Shown: positions 1 through 8,513, numbered from the stretch's first letter. The stretch: DNA of 64,000 bases from CALBPI01 sp039821605 (GCA_039821605.1 JBCBNV010000001.1:62001-126000); one strand, 5' to 3'. Notes: a model not told the origin generated them from the letters alone. Translations and numbers: made by a program.

Positions 1-1
1 G

Positions 2-604
2 CTCGCCCTCTGGTGCTGGCACGAGACGAGTTATTTTCTCGCGTTCATCACGGGGCCCAGGCCCGAGGGTTGCCCGCCCGACGCATCGGGTTGGCAGCGC
101 TTCGTGTTTGGTGTTCGTGCCAGCCTCTATCACGAGCTCGCGATTATCGCGACGGCTGCGGTCATGCTCGTGCTTGCCGCGGGCGCGGACAACACGGTCG
201 GCGTGCAGACCTTTGTCGTCTTCTGGCTCATGCGCTGGAGTACCAAGCTCAACATTTTTTTTGGGGTCAGCAACCTGCACGAGCACTTCTGGCCCGAGCG
301 CTTACGTTACCTCTCGAGCTACGTAGCCGCGCGCAACGGAAACGGGTTCTTCCCCGTCTCGATTGCGCTCGCCGCGCTGCTGGCCTGGTGGGTGAGCCTG
401 CCGCTGGCGCAGGCGGCCGCAGGTTCGTTCCCGGCAACGGGTGCCTGGCTTGTCTTGACGTTGCTCGGGCTGGCCTGCCTGGAGCATGTGTTCCTGATGC
501 TCCCGATTCCCGATGAGGTACTCTGGCGCTGGGGGCTCGGCACGCCCGCGCCGGCGGGCGCTGCGCGCGTTGGCACGGCGCGTAAACCGATACACAGACT
601 CTAG
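2..604 (+). CDS. puhE: Photosynthetic complex assembly protein PuhE (5' end outside window)
   Basis: The last 200 codons of a gene that begins before the window. The reading frame is open from base 2, and its first residues contain HETSYFLAFITGPRPEGCPP followed by GWQRF and LYHELAI, the pattern typical of the DUF3623/PuhE family. Full-length relatives are about 260-275 residues, so roughly 60-70 are missing. Several hydrophobic stretches (about residues 50-70, 118-140 and 145-170 of the visible part) indicate an integral membrane protein. PuhE is known as an accessory factor for photosystem assembly encoded at the end of the puh operon. bchI follows after 26 bases, so the puh and bchIDO groups are directly joined here. 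Confidence 0.85.
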   Translation, partial: LALWCWHETSYFLAFITGPRPEGCPPDASGWQRFVFGVRASLYHELAIIATAAVMLVLAAGADNTVGVQTFVVFWLMRWSTKLNIFFGVSNLHEHFWPERLRYLSSYVAARNGNGFFPVSIALAALLAWWVSLPLAQAAAGSFPATGAWLVLTLLGLACLEHVFLMLPIPDEVLWRWGLGTPAPAGAARVGTARKPIHRL

Positions 605-630
605 CGTCGAGAGTCAGGGGAGCACGAGCA

Positions 631-1644
631 TTGGCGGCGCGAAAACCGTTTCCGTTTACAGCAATTGTCGATCAGGAAGACATGAAGCGCGCGATTCTCA
701 TCGCCGCAGTCGACCCAAGTGTCGGCGGTGTTCTCGTCTTTGGTGATCGCGGCACGGGCAAGTCGACTGCCGTCAGGGCGCTGGCGTCACTGCTACCCAA
801 GATGACCGTCATCGATGGTGACCCCTACAACAGCGATCCCGAGACGGATCAACGCAAGAGGAAGGGCGGCAAGCCCGTCAAGACCCGCCAGGTGCCCGTG
901 CCTGTCGTCGATCTCCCGCTGGGTGCGACGGAAGACCGCGTCGTCGGTGCACTCGATCTCGAGCGTGCCCTCGGACACGGGGAAAAGGCCTTCGAGCCCG
1001 GACTACTCGCGCGCGCCAATCGCGGCTTTCTGTACATCGATGAAGTCAACTTGCTTGAGGATCATCTCGTCGACCTGCTGCTCGATGTGGCGGCGTCGGG
1101 CGAAAACGTCGTGGAGCGCGAAGGTCTGAGCGTGCGCCACCCGGCTCGGTTCGTGCTGGTCGGCAGCGGCAACCCCGAGGAGGGTGAGTTGCGACCCCAG
1201 TTGCTCGACCGGTTTGGCTTGTCACTGGATGTGCGCACGCCCGAGTCGCTCGATGCACGTGTCGAGGTGATTCGCCGCCGCGACGCGTATGAGCAAGACC
1301 CCGCGGCATTCTGCCGCCGTTGGTCCCGGCAGGATGGCCGCGTACGCCGCCAGATTGCCAATGCGCGTGAGTTGCTGCCCCGCATCACCGTGCCCGACGA
1401 GTTACTGGAGTCGGCCGCACGGCTCTGCGTCGCGCTGGGCACCGACGGTCTGCGCGGTGAGCTCACACTGATTCGTGCCGCGCGGGCGCACGCCGCACTC
1501 GACGGCGCTGACGTCGTGACGGTGACGCACCTGGCGCAGGTCGCGCCCATTTGCCTGCGCCACCGATTGCGGCGCGACCCGCTCGATGATTCCGACGCCA
1601 CCGTGCGCGTGACGCGCGCCGTGGACGAGGTGCTCGCCGCGTGA
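631..1644 (+). CDS. bchI: Magnesium chelatase ATPase subunit BchI
   Basis: The 337-residue AAA+ motor subunit of Mg-chelatase, which inserts Mg2+ into protoporphyrin IX with BchD and BchH as the first committed step to bacteriochlorophyll. Walker A GDRGTGKST is at residues 38-46 and the Walker B region LYIDEVNLL near 133-141; ERALGHGEKAFEPGLLARAN and LLDRFGLSL are family hallmarks. Length matches the family (about 335-350). The start is a TTG at 631, chosen because the protein starts as BchI should and AGGGGAG lies about nine bases upstream. Its stop overlaps the GTG of bchD (GTGA), indicating translational coupling. Confidence 0.95.
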   Translation: MAARKPFPFTAIVDQEDMKRAILIAAVDPSVGGVLVFGDRGTGKSTAVRALASLLPKMTVIDGDPYNSDPETDQRKRKGGKPVKTRQVPVPVVDLPLGATEDRVVGALDLERALGHGEKAFEPGLLARANRGFLYIDEVNLLEDHLVDLLLDVAASGENVVEREGLSVRHPARFVLVGSGNPEEGELRPQLLDRFGLSLDVRTPESLDARVEVIRRRDAYEQDPAAFCRRWSRQDGRVRRQIANARELLPRITVPDELLESAARLCVALGTDGLRGELTLIRAARAHAALDGADVVTVTHLAQVAPICLRHRLRRDPLDDSDATVRVTRAVDEVLAA

Positions 1645-3404
1645 ACGACGCGGTCGCCCCAGCCGAGGCGCTGCCCGGCCTGGCGGCGGCCGTGCTTGCA
1701 GTGGCCGGGCCGCGGCTTGGCGGCGCGGTACTCGCGGGCCCCGCGGGGCCTGGGCGCGATGCCTGGGTATCGTGTTTCCGCGAGCTTGCGGACGTTTCCG
1801 GGGCCTGGAAGCAGGTGCCCGTGTCGGTCACGGGCGAACGCTTGCTGGGTGGGCTCGATCTCGGCGCCACGTTGTCGAGCGGCCGCCCGGCGTTCAGCAG
1901 CGGTCTGCTGGCCCAGGCCCATGAGGGTGTTGTCGAGCTGCGCATGGCGGAGCGGCAGTCTGCGACCACCTGCGCCGCCATTGCGGCGGCGCTTGATGAG
2001 AAGCGTGTGCGTGTTGAGCGTGACGGTCTGACGCGTATCGAGCCCGCGCGTTTTGTGGCACTGGCCTTTGATGAAGCGGTCGACGACGATCCGCCCCTCG
2101 ACCCCGCGCTGCGCGACCGCCTTGGGCTGACAGTGGATACACGCGTGCTGGGCGTGACGCCACCCGCGTGCGTGTTCGATGCGATGGACTGCTTGCGGGC
2201 GCGCGACGCCTTCGGTGCCGTGCAGGTTGGTGACGACGCCTACGTGCGCGTCTGCGCGACTTGCGATGCACTCGGTATCCGTTCGCCGCGGGCGGCTCTG
2301 CAGGCGCTTGTGGCGGCGCGCGCGCTGGCCGCGCTCGAGGGGTCGAGCATCGTGTCGGACGACACGCTGGCGACCGCCGCCATGCTCGTCATCGTCATGC
2401 GGATTCCGGGCGCGATGGACGCGTTGGCCGCAGAGCCTGCCGACGACGCGCCACCACCCGAGCCCGAGTCCGAAGTGCCCGAGCCTGATGATGCCGAAGG
2501 GCGCGACAGCAGCAGCGACGCCTCCCAGTCTGACGGGCCGCGGCCGGACACGATTGATGCCGCCGAGGCGGCCGCGTTGCCCGCCAACCTGCTCGCGTCG
2601 CTGGCGCAGCTCGCTGCGGCGCAACGCAAGCGCGCGGCAACAGGTCGCGCCGGGGCCCGCGCACGTGCGCGCCATCGTGGGCGCCCCATTGGCAACAGGC
2701 CGGGGTTGCCAAGCGACGGCAATCGGCTCGATGTGTCGGCCACACTCAAGGCTGCCGCACCGCTGCAACGTCTGCGCGATCAAAGTCCGGGCGCGCGCGT
2801 GGCAGTGCGTGCGGACGACCTGCGCGTTCGCGTGTTTCAGCAGCGCCGCCGCACGACGACCATTTTCGTCGTCGACGCTTCGGGCTCGGCGGCAATTCAG
2901 CGTCTCGCTGAAACCAAGGGTGCCGTCGAACTGTTGCTGGCGGAATGCTACGTCCGCCGTGACCAGGTGGCGTTGATCGCATTCCGCAACCAGCATGGCG
3001 AGCTGTTGCTGCCGCCAACGCGTTCACTGGTGCGCGCCAAGCGCTGCCTGTCCGTCCTGCCTGGTGGGGGCGCGACACCGCTGGCGCACGGCCTCGTGCT
3101 CGCACGCGACCTCGCCGACAGCGTGGCCGGTCGGGGCGAGCTGCCTGTCATCGTCGTCATGACCGATGCGCGCGCCAACGTTGACCTCGAGGGTCGTCGC
3201 GGCGGTCCCGATGCGTTTGATCAGGCCATTGCCGTTGCACGCGAAATTGCCGCACGCGGCTATTCCGTCCTGTCCATCGATACGGGGCGGCGCGCCGGCG
3301 AGCGCGCGCGCCAGCTTGCCGAGGCCCTGGACGCCAGTTACCTGCCGTTGCCCTTCGCCGACGCACAGACGGTGTCGGCCGCGGTTCGCGGTGTGGCCGC
3401 ATGA
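1641..3404 (+). CDS. bchD: Magnesium chelatase subunit BchD
   Basis: The 587-residue D subunit that forms the two-tiered AAA+ complex with BchI. Three parts are visible: an N-terminal AAA-like region (about 1-260) with a degenerate P-loop (AGPAGPGRD instead of GxxxxGKS), a proline- and acid-rich linker (about 270-310, PPPEPESEVPEPDD), and a C-terminal integrin I/VWA domain with a MIDAS motif DASGS starting at D412 and the conserved GGGATPLAHGL. Start is GTG inside the bchI stop; the end overlaps the ATG of bchO (ATGA), so bchI-bchD-bchO should be translated as a coupled unit. The degenerate P-loop is normal for BchD. Confidence 0.95.
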   Translation: MNDAVAPAEALPGLAAAVLAVAGPRLGGAVLAGPAGPGRDAWVSCFRELADVSGAWKQVPVSVTGERLLGGLDLGATLSSGRPAFSSGLLAQAHEGVVELRMAERQSATTCAAIAAALDEKRVRVERDGLTRIEPARFVALAFDEAVDDDPPLDPALRDRLGLTVDTRVLGVTPPACVFDAMDCLRARDAFGAVQVGDDAYVRVCATCDALGIRSPRAALQALVAARALAALEGSSIVSDDTLATAAMLVIVMRIPGAMDALAAEPADDAPPPEPESEVPEPDDAEGRDSSSDASQSDGPRPDTIDAAEAAALPANLLASLAQLAAAQRKRAATGRAGARARARHRGRPIGNRPGLPSDGNRLDVSATLKAAAPLQRLRDQSPGARVAVRADDLRVRVFQQRRRTTTIFVVDASGSAAIQRLAETKGAVELLLAECYVRRDQVALIAFRNQHGELLLPPTRSLVRAKRCLSVLPGGGATPLAHGLVLARDLADSVAGRGELPVIVVMTDARANVDLEGRRGGPDAFDQAIAVAREIAARGYSVLSIDTGRRAGERARQLAEALDASYLPLPFADAQTVSAAVRGVAA

Positions 3405-4324
3405 CGTCGGCGCAACTGACAACCGCACCGAGTGCGTTGCCGGCCGATGCGGGCGTACCCCGCGACTGGCCCGGTGCACGCTTCAGCCGGCATGTCGATG
3501 CGGGCGGTCTGCGCTGGCACGTGCAAGTGCAAGGGCGCGGTGCGCCAATCCTGTTCTTGCACGGCGCGGGCGCATCGGCGCACAGCTTCCGGCCGCTGGT
3601 GGCGTCGCTGGCCGAGCACTACACGGGCATCGCCGTGGATTTGCCCGGGCACGGATTCACGAGTGCCTTCTCGCACGGCGCCTATACATTGCGGCGCACG
3701 GCGCGCGCTGTCGGCGACCTGATCAGCGCGCTCGATGTGGCGCCCGCACTGATCGTCGGGCACTCCGCAGGGGCGGCGATCGCACTGCAGTGGTTGCTCG
3801 ATCAGCCTGCAGACGCGCGACCCGCGTTGCTGGCATTGAACCCGGCGCTGCGACCGTTCGGCGGTGTTGCGGGCTTCGCGTTTCCCGTCATGGCGCGACT
3901 GGCCGCGGCCAGTGGCAGCCTGCCGCGCTACCTGGCGCGCCGCGCCGCGGACCGACGCCAGGTCGAGCGCCTGTTGCGCGGCACGGGGTCGCAGGTGCCC
4001 GAGGCGATGCTCGACAGCTACCAGTACCTCATGCGCAAGCCCGAACATGTGCAGGCCGTGCTGTCGATGATGGCGGGCTGGCAACTCGAGCAAATGGTGC
4101 GCGCCGTACGCTTGCTGGACCCCGCCATGCACGTTGTCCTCGGCGGGCGGGACCGCGCCGTACCGCCGGCGCGAACCGCATCGACCGTGGCCGGCTTGGC
4201 GAACACGACGATTACGGAACTCATGACGTTGGGCCACCTCGTGCACGAGGAGGCACCGGAACTGATTGCCGACCTGCTGTTGCGGTGGCGGGACGGCGCT
4301 GCGAGGACAAGACATGGCCAGTGA
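3401..4324 (+). CDS. bchO: Alpha/beta hydrolase BchO, Mg-chelatase-associated
   Basis: A 307-residue alpha/beta-hydrolase. The oxyanion-hole region FLHGAGASAHSFRPL is near residues 49-63, the nucleophile elbow GHSAG places Ser122 as catalytic, and a late histidine occurs in LGHLVHEEAPE. Position directly after bchD with a 4-base overlap is the classical place of bchO. The role of BchO in bacteriochlorophyll synthesis is not biochemically settled; it is required or helpful around the Mg-chelatase step in some purple bacteria. Its 3' end overlaps crtB by 11 bases. Confidence 0.88.
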   Translation: MTSAQLTTAPSALPADAGVPRDWPGARFSRHVDAGGLRWHVQVQGRGAPILFLHGAGASAHSFRPLVASLAEHYTGIAVDLPGHGFTSAFSHGAYTLRRTARAVGDLISALDVAPALIVGHSAGAAIALQWLLDQPADARPALLALNPALRPFGGVAGFAFPVMARLAAASGSLPRYLARRAADRRQVERLLRGTGSQVPEAMLDSYQYLMRKPEHVQAVLSMMAGWQLEQMVRAVRLLDPAMHVVLGGRDRAVPPARTASTVAGLANTTITELMTLGHLVHEEAPELIADLLLRWRDGAARTRHGQ

Positions 4325-5297
4325 TTACGACTACTCATGGCTCGACGCCGAGGATTCGGACCTCGCGGTCTGCCGCCAGATGTTGCGCGACGGTTCGCAC
4401 TCGTTCTACGCGGCCTCGCTGTTGTTGCCCTGGGAGTACCGCGAACCCGCCTGCGCGCTGTACGCCTTCTGCCGGCTGGCCGACGACGCCATCGACGATG
4501 GCACGGGCGACGCCGACGCGCTGGCGCGACTGCAGGCGCGGCTCGATCACATCTATGCGGGGACGCCGTTCGACCATCCCGCAGATCGCGCGATGGTGCA
4601 CATCGCCAGGGTCTACGGTATGCCGCGCGAATTGCCCGAGGCGCTCATCGACGGGTTTCGCTGGGATATTGAAGGCCGTCGTTACGACAGCATCGAGGAT
4701 CTCTACGATTACTGTGCGCGCGTCGCGGGCAGCGTGGGCGCCATGATGGCGGTGCTCATGGGGGTTCGCGATCCGACGGTACTCGCACGCGCCTGTGAAC
4801 TTGGCACGGCGATGCAGCTGACCAATATCGCGCGCGATGTCGGCGAAGATGCGCGCAACGGGCGGATCTACCTGCCTCTCGACTGGCTCCGGGAGGCGGG
4901 CATCGATATCGTCGCGTTTCTCGATGACCCACAACCGAGCCCGGCGCTCGCCGGCGTCATCCAGCGTCTGATCCTCGACGCCGACAAGCTCTACCTGCGT
5001 GCACGGACGGGGATTCCCCAACTGCCTCTGGGATGCCGACCGGGCATTTACGCCGCGATGCGGATCTACCGGGAGATCGGTGTGCAGTTGCGTCACAACG
5101 GCTGCGATTCCGTGACCACGCGAACCGTCGTCAGCCGCGGCCGCAAGTCGTTCCTGCTCGGGCACGCGATGTTGTCGACGATCCGGGGCAAGGCGCTGTC
5201 GCAGGAGCCGCCGCTCGAAGCCAACCGGTTCCTGGTCGAGTCAGTGGGCCGCGCCGCAGCGCCCATGACCGTGGCTGAGCGCTGGTTCGCCACCTGA
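4314..5297 (+). CDS. crtB: Phytoene synthase CrtB
   Basis: A 327-residue head-to-head prenyl synthase that joins two geranylgeranyl diphosphates to phytoene. The two Asp-rich substrate motifs are visible: DDAIDD at 57-62 and DVGED at 175-179, with YAFCRLADD before the first and RIYLPLDWL after the second. ATG 4314 was chosen over an upstream in-frame start because GAGGAC precedes it by seven bases and the protein then starts at family length. It overlaps the end of bchO by 11 bases. In many purple bacteria crtI sits just upstream; here there is none, so phytoene desaturase must be encoded elsewhere. HpnC/HpnD-type squalene synthase is the alternative, but the context favours CrtB. Confidence 0.93.
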   Translation: MASDYDYSWLDAEDSDLAVCRQMLRDGSHSFYAASLLLPWEYREPACALYAFCRLADDAIDDGTGDADALARLQARLDHIYAGTPFDHPADRAMVHIARVYGMPRELPEALIDGFRWDIEGRRYDSIEDLYDYCARVAGSVGAMMAVLMGVRDPTVLARACELGTAMQLTNIARDVGEDARNGRIYLPLDWLREAGIDIVAFLDDPQPSPALAGVIQRLILDADKLYLRARTGIPQLPLGCRPGIYAAMRIYREIGVQLRHNGCDSVTTRTVVSRGRKSFLLGHAMLSTIRGKALSQEPPLEANRFLVESVGRAAAPMTVAERWFAT

Positions 5298-5298
5298 C

Positions 5299-5388
5299 AT
5301 GGGGCCGGGCTACTTCTGGCTCTACGTCCCGATCCTTGCGTTCCTGCTCTGGCAGGTCTGGTCAGTATCGCGTCGCGACGACGACTGA
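5299..5388 (+). CDS. Putative 29-residue single-span membrane protein
   Basis: A small ORF with ATG one base after the crtB stop (TGA-C-ATG), so it could be translated by termination-reinitiation; no clear Shine-Dalgarno sequence of its own is seen. The product starts MGPGYFWLYVPILAFLLW and ends in an SRRDDD tail: one hydrophobic helix (about residues 5-24) and a charged, probably cytoplasmic end. Composition resembles micro-proteins such as CcmD or CcoS, but I cannot assign a family. It fills the slot where tspO lies in Rhodobacter-type clusters. crtC ends 10 bases further on the other strand. Coding status is inferred, not proven. Confidence 0.5.
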   Translation: MGPGYFWLYVPILAFLLWQVWSVSRRDDD

Positions 5389-5398
5389 CCTTGCCTCG

Positions 5399-6388
5399 CT
5401 AGCGCCGCGCCGTGTTCCGTCGCGGCATCCGAAACGGCAGCAGAAACTGCACCCAGGGGCTCTCGAAGCGCGTCAGCGACAGGCTCTCGTGCATCAGCGT
5501 CATACCCGGGTCTTCGCCCGCCTGGATCAGGGATCGCGCGTAGAACGGGGTGTCCTCGAGTGTGCGTACCGACGTGATGGGCAGGTCGTTTCGTGCGTGC
5601 CGGGCGACGCGCCAGCCCGAACGCGGCAGCCGCTGACCGATTGGCGCACCCGCAGTCACGAGGGCGCCTGAGTCGTCGAGCGCCAGCGCCAGCGTGTGTT
5701 CGTGGCCGTCGCGCTGGACCACGTGATAGGTGAGGGCGGGCATCTCGTCGCCAGGCTGTGGTGACTCGGCGCGCGTCCAGTCCCAGCGCAGGAACCCGCG
5801 TTCCAGTGGTTCGTCACCTTCATTGGTGTCGATGTAGCCGCTGCCCGCAAACGAGAGCTCAGGCTGTTCGAAGCGCACCTCGGCGCGTGCTACCGGCGCG
5901 ACGGGCCACCAGCGGTGCCGGCCATTGCTGTGCAGCACGAAGGCGCGGTCCTGCAGCAGCGCTGGGGTCAGCCGGATTTCCCCCCGCAACCGTCGTGGCC
6001 ACGGGTTGCACACCTCGTCGATGTCCGCGACAAGCGTGTCACCGTCCCAGCGCATGCGACTCGGCCCGACGGCGATGCCCGTGTGATCGCCAGAAAAGCG
6101 ATCGCCTGTGCGCTCGGTCATGGCCCAGAGCTTGCCCGAGGGGCCGTAGATGATGGGGTTGATGGCGCAGTGTGCGAACGGGTCGCCGGGGCCGCGGCGG
6201 CGCGCGCGAGCGTAGTAGGGCGAGAACACGCTGCCGATGAAGCCGATGACCACAACGCTGTAGTTGCCGCAGTCACTGACGACGTCCAGGTACCACCAGC
6301 GGTAGCCGTCCGGCAGCACCTCGGTGTCGAAGTAGTCGTCTTTCGATCGCCCGGAAATCGAGCGCGCGGCCCAATCGGTAGCTTGCAT
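5399..6388 (-). CDS. crtC: Carotenoid 1,2-hydratase CrtC
   Basis: A 329-residue enzyme that adds water to the 1,2 double bond of neurosporene- or lycopene-type acyclic carotenoids, the entry to the spheroidene/spirilloxanthin branch. Family features include YFDTEVLPDGYRWWYLD, the GFIGSVFSPYY stretch, FAHCAINPIIYG and the late YIDTNEGDEPLERGF. ATG 6388 was preferred over the in-frame codon at 6445, because the latter would place coding sequence over the promoter and PpsR-box region. It is the only minus-strand gene in the photosynthesis cluster and is divergent from crtE, with which it probably shares control. The methylation step downstream is by crtF. Confidence 0.9.
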   Translation of the reverse strand: MQATDWAARSISGRSKDDYFDTEVLPDGYRWWYLDVVSDCGNYSVVVIGFIGSVFSPYYARARRRGPGDPFAHCAINPIIYGPSGKLWAMTERTGDRFSGDHTGIAVGPSRMRWDGDTLVADIDEVCNPWPRRLRGEIRLTPALLQDRAFVLHSNGRHRWWPVAPVARAEVRFEQPELSFAGSGYIDTNEGDEPLERGFLRWDWTRAESPQPGDEMPALTYHVVQRDGHEHTLALALDDSGALVTAGAPIGQRLPRSGWRVARHARNDLPITSVRTLEDTPFYARSLIQAGEDPGMTLMHESLSLTRFESPWVQFLLPFRMPRRNTARR

Positions 6389-6426
6389 GGGCGCATGGTA
6401 CCGCGCGGGGCGACCGTCTGCTCCGG

Positions 6427-6455
6427 TTGACGCTTGTGGCCGCACTGTCTATTCT
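6427..6455 (+). promoter_or_regulatory. Probable sigma-70 promoter of crtEF-bchCXYZ-puf
   Basis: TTGACG (6427-6432) and TATTCT (6450-6455) are separated by 17 bases and lie 57 bases before the crtE start. A PpsR-type palindrome covers the -10 element, the usual arrangement for repression under oxygen. Inferred from sequence only. Confidence 0.55.
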
Positions 6456-6463
6456 GGCTGACA
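6446..6463. promoter_or_regulatory. PpsR/CrtJ operator box 1 (crtC-crtE)
   Basis: An exact TGT-N12-ACA palindrome (TGTCT-N8-TGACA), the operator consensus of the photosynthesis repressor PpsR/CrtJ. It overlaps the proposed -10 of crtE. Box 2 follows after seven bases. Tandem boxes fit cooperative binding by PpsR. No ppsR gene is in the window. Confidence 0.75.
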
Positions 6464-6470
6464 CCTATAG

Positions 6471-6488
6471 CGTCATTATTTAGTGACA
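6471..6488. promoter_or_regulatory. PpsR/CrtJ operator box 2 (crtC-crtE)
   Basis: CGTCA-N8-TGACA, one mismatch (C for the first T) from the TGTCA-N8-TGACA consensus. Centre-to-centre distance to box 1 is 25 bases. It lies between the crtE promoter and its ribosome binding site, so occupancy would block elongation or add to cooperative repression of both crtE and crtC. Confidence 0.65.
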
Positions 6489-6511
6489 CTCAGATTCGGC
6501 GGGAGGACGCC

Positions 6512-7384
6512 ATGGCCACGGCTGCACGAATCGAACAGGCCATTGAGGCCGCGCTTGCCACCCATCTGGCAGAGGACTGTCCACCGCGGCTGGCTGCCGC
6601 AGTGCGCTATGCCGTGCTGCCCGGCGGTGCCCGACTCCGACCGCGTTTGTGCTGTTCCGTCGCGGCGGCCTGTGCCGCCGACAATGCCCGCATCGTTGAC
6701 GCGGCTGCCGTGTCCATCGAGTTGCTGCACTGCGCCTCGCTGGTCCACGACGACTTACCCTGTTTCGACAATGCCGACCTGCGCCGCGGCAAGCCCACGG
6801 TGCACGTGGCCTTCGACGAGCGACTCGCGCTGCTGTGCGGCGACGAACTCATCGTCATGGCGTTTGAAGTGCTTGCGGCGGGCGCCGTAGCGCGCCCCGA
6901 GCGCCTGCAATCGCTCATGCGGGTGATCGGCCGTTCCGTGGGTGCGCCCAACGGCATCATCGCGGGGCAGGCTTACGAGTGTGAGCCCGGTGTTGACCTG
7001 CGTGCCTACCAGCAAGCCAAGACAGGCGCGCTATTTGCCGCGTCGACCGAAGCCGGCGCGGCCGCGGCCGGTGTTGAGGCTGCGCCCTGGCGTGCGCTCG
7101 GCGGGCGTCTGGGTGAGGCCTACCAGGTGGCCGACGACCTGCTTGATGCCTGCGGCAATGTGGCCGACATGGGCAAGCCCACGGGTCAGGATCACAAGCA
7201 CGGCCGTCCCAGCGCGATTCAGGCGCTGGGCTTCGACGGTGCGCTGGCTCGGCTTAACGGCCTGGTCGCTGATGCCATCGCGTCCATCCCGGATTGCGTT
7301 GGTCGTGAGCCGCTGGCGCGCCTGATTGGCGCCGAAGCCGAGCAGCTCGCATCACGACTGCGTCGACTCCGCGCCGCAGCCTGA
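6512..7384 (+). CDS. crtE: Geranylgeranyl diphosphate synthase CrtE
   Basis: A 290-residue trans-prenyl synthase making GGPP, the precursor of phytoene and of the geranylgeranyl/phytyl tail of bacteriochlorophyll. The first Asp-rich motif is DDLPCFDNAD (residues 80-89) and the second DDLLD (207-211). ATG 6512 is preceded by GGGAGG at 6501-6506; an upstream in-frame codon at 6434 would run through the promoter and operators and is rejected. The gene opens the crtEF-bchCXYZ-pufQBALMC superoperon; crtF starts 17 bases after its stop. Confidence 0.92.
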   Translation: MATAARIEQAIEAALATHLAEDCPPRLAAAVRYAVLPGGARLRPRLCCSVAAACAADNARIVDAAAVSIELLHCASLVHDDLPCFDNADLRRGKPTVHVAFDERLALLCGDELIVMAFEVLAAGAVARPERLQSLMRVIGRSVGAPNGIIAGQAYECEPGVDLRAYQQAKTGALFAASTEAGAAAAGVEAAPWRALGGRLGEAYQVADDLLDACGNVADMGKPTGQDHKHGRPSAIQALGFDGALARLNGLVADAIASIPDCVGREPLARLIGAEAEQLASRLRRLRAAA

Positions 7385-7401
7385 GCGAGGCCGGCGAACC
7401 C

Positions 7402-8499
7402 GTGGTGGGCCTGCGCGCCCGGTTTGCCGATTGGCGCAACCGGCTGCTCGCCAACCCCCGTTTTCGCGCCAGCGCCGGCAGAATCTGGCCCTTTCGGCTG
7501 CTTGCGCGACGCAGTGCGCGTCGCCTGTTCGATATCTCCGCGGGATTCGTCTACAGCCAGGTGCTCATGAGTTGCATCGAGGTGGGTTGGTTCGAGGCAC
7601 TCGCCCGCGGCCCACAGTCGCTCGATGAGCTCGCCCGACTGGCGTCACTGGACCGTGCCGCAGCGGCACGGCTCGCGCGCGCGGCCGCATCGCTCGAGTT
7701 GCTCGAGTCGCGCCGGGACGGCTTTGCTCTGGGGCCACTCGGTGCCGCGCTGATTGGCGACGGCGGGATTACGGCGATGGCCCAGCATCACGCCATGTTG
7801 TATGCCGATATGGCGCAGCCGCTGGCCTTGTTGCGCGGCGAGCGTGACAGCACAGCGCTTGAGGACTTTTGGGGCTACGCGCGCGCCAGCGACCCGGCGC
7901 AGCTTGAGGCAGCGCGTGTCCGCGCGTACAGCCAGCTCATGGCCGACTCCCAACCGATGATCGCCGAGCAGGTGTTGGCCGCCTATCGGTTTGATCGCCA
8001 CCAACACCTGCTCGATGTCGGGGGTGGCACGGGTGCATTTCTCGCGGCGGTGCACGCGCGTTACCCGAAGCTCAAACGCACGCTCTTCGACCTTCCGGGC
8101 GTCGTATCGAATGTTGACGCCGCAGCACCGGGTGCGCCGCACATCGTTCCGGGTAGCTTTCGGGCCGACGACCTGCCCCGTGGGGCCGATGTCGTCTCGC
8201 TGGTCCGCATCGTGCACGACCACGATGATGAGGTGGTGCTCGAGCTGCTCGCCCGGGTCCGAGACGCGCTGCGGGATTCGGGCACGCTCGTGATTGCGGA
8301 GCCCATGGCGGGCACGCCCGGCGCCGAGCCCGTGGGTGATGCCTATTTCGGCTTCTACCTGCTGGCCATGGGCAGCGGTCGGGCGCGCACGCGCGCCGAG
8401 ATCGACGCTCTGCTGGCGGCCTCGGGTTTCGGGCCCAGCCAGTGGCATCCAACGCCAATTCCCCTCATATGTAGCGTCATCTCTACGCATCCAGTTTAG
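7402..8499 (+). CDS. crtF: Hydroxyneurosporene O-methyltransferase CrtF
   Basis: A 365-residue S-adenosylmethionine-dependent O-methyltransferase that methylates the C1 hydroxyl made by CrtC. The N-terminal dimerisation/winged-helix part (about 1-190) precedes the SAM motif LLDVGGGTGAFLA (Asp205 within it), then LFDLPGVV and the catalytic-histidine region IVHDHDD, and ends with a DAYFGFYLLAMGSGRART segment typical of the family. Start is a GTG at 7402. CrtC plus CrtF predict methoxylated acyclic carotenoids of the spirilloxanthin or spheroidene type, depending on the desaturases, which are not in the window. Confidence 0.9.
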   Translation: MVGLRARFADWRNRLLANPRFRASAGRIWPFRLLARRSARRLFDISAGFVYSQVLMSCIEVGWFEALARGPQSLDELARLASLDRAAAARLARAAASLELLESRRDGFALGPLGAALIGDGGITAMAQHHAMLYADMAQPLALLRGERDSTALEDFWGYARASDPAQLEAARVRAYSQLMADSQPMIAEQVLAAYRFDRHQHLLDVGGGTGAFLAAVHARYPKLKRTLFDLPGVVSNVDAAAPGAPHIVPGSFRADDLPRGADVVSLVRIVHDHDDEVVLELLARVRDALRDSGTLVIAEPMAGTPGAEPVGDAYFGFYLLAMGSGRARTRAEIDALLAASGFGPSQWHPTPIPLICSVISTHPV

Positions 8500-8513
8500 T
8501 TGACATTAGAAAC

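Noticed and set aside
1062..2996. 644-codon minus-strand open frame
   Set aside because: It covers bchI and bchD in antisense; a shadow ORF caused by high GC content, with no recognisable domain.
8500..8505. First TTGACA before bchC as a -35 element
   Set aside because: No -10-like hexamer follows at 16-18 bases; the second TTGACA at 8526 has TACACT at 16 bases.
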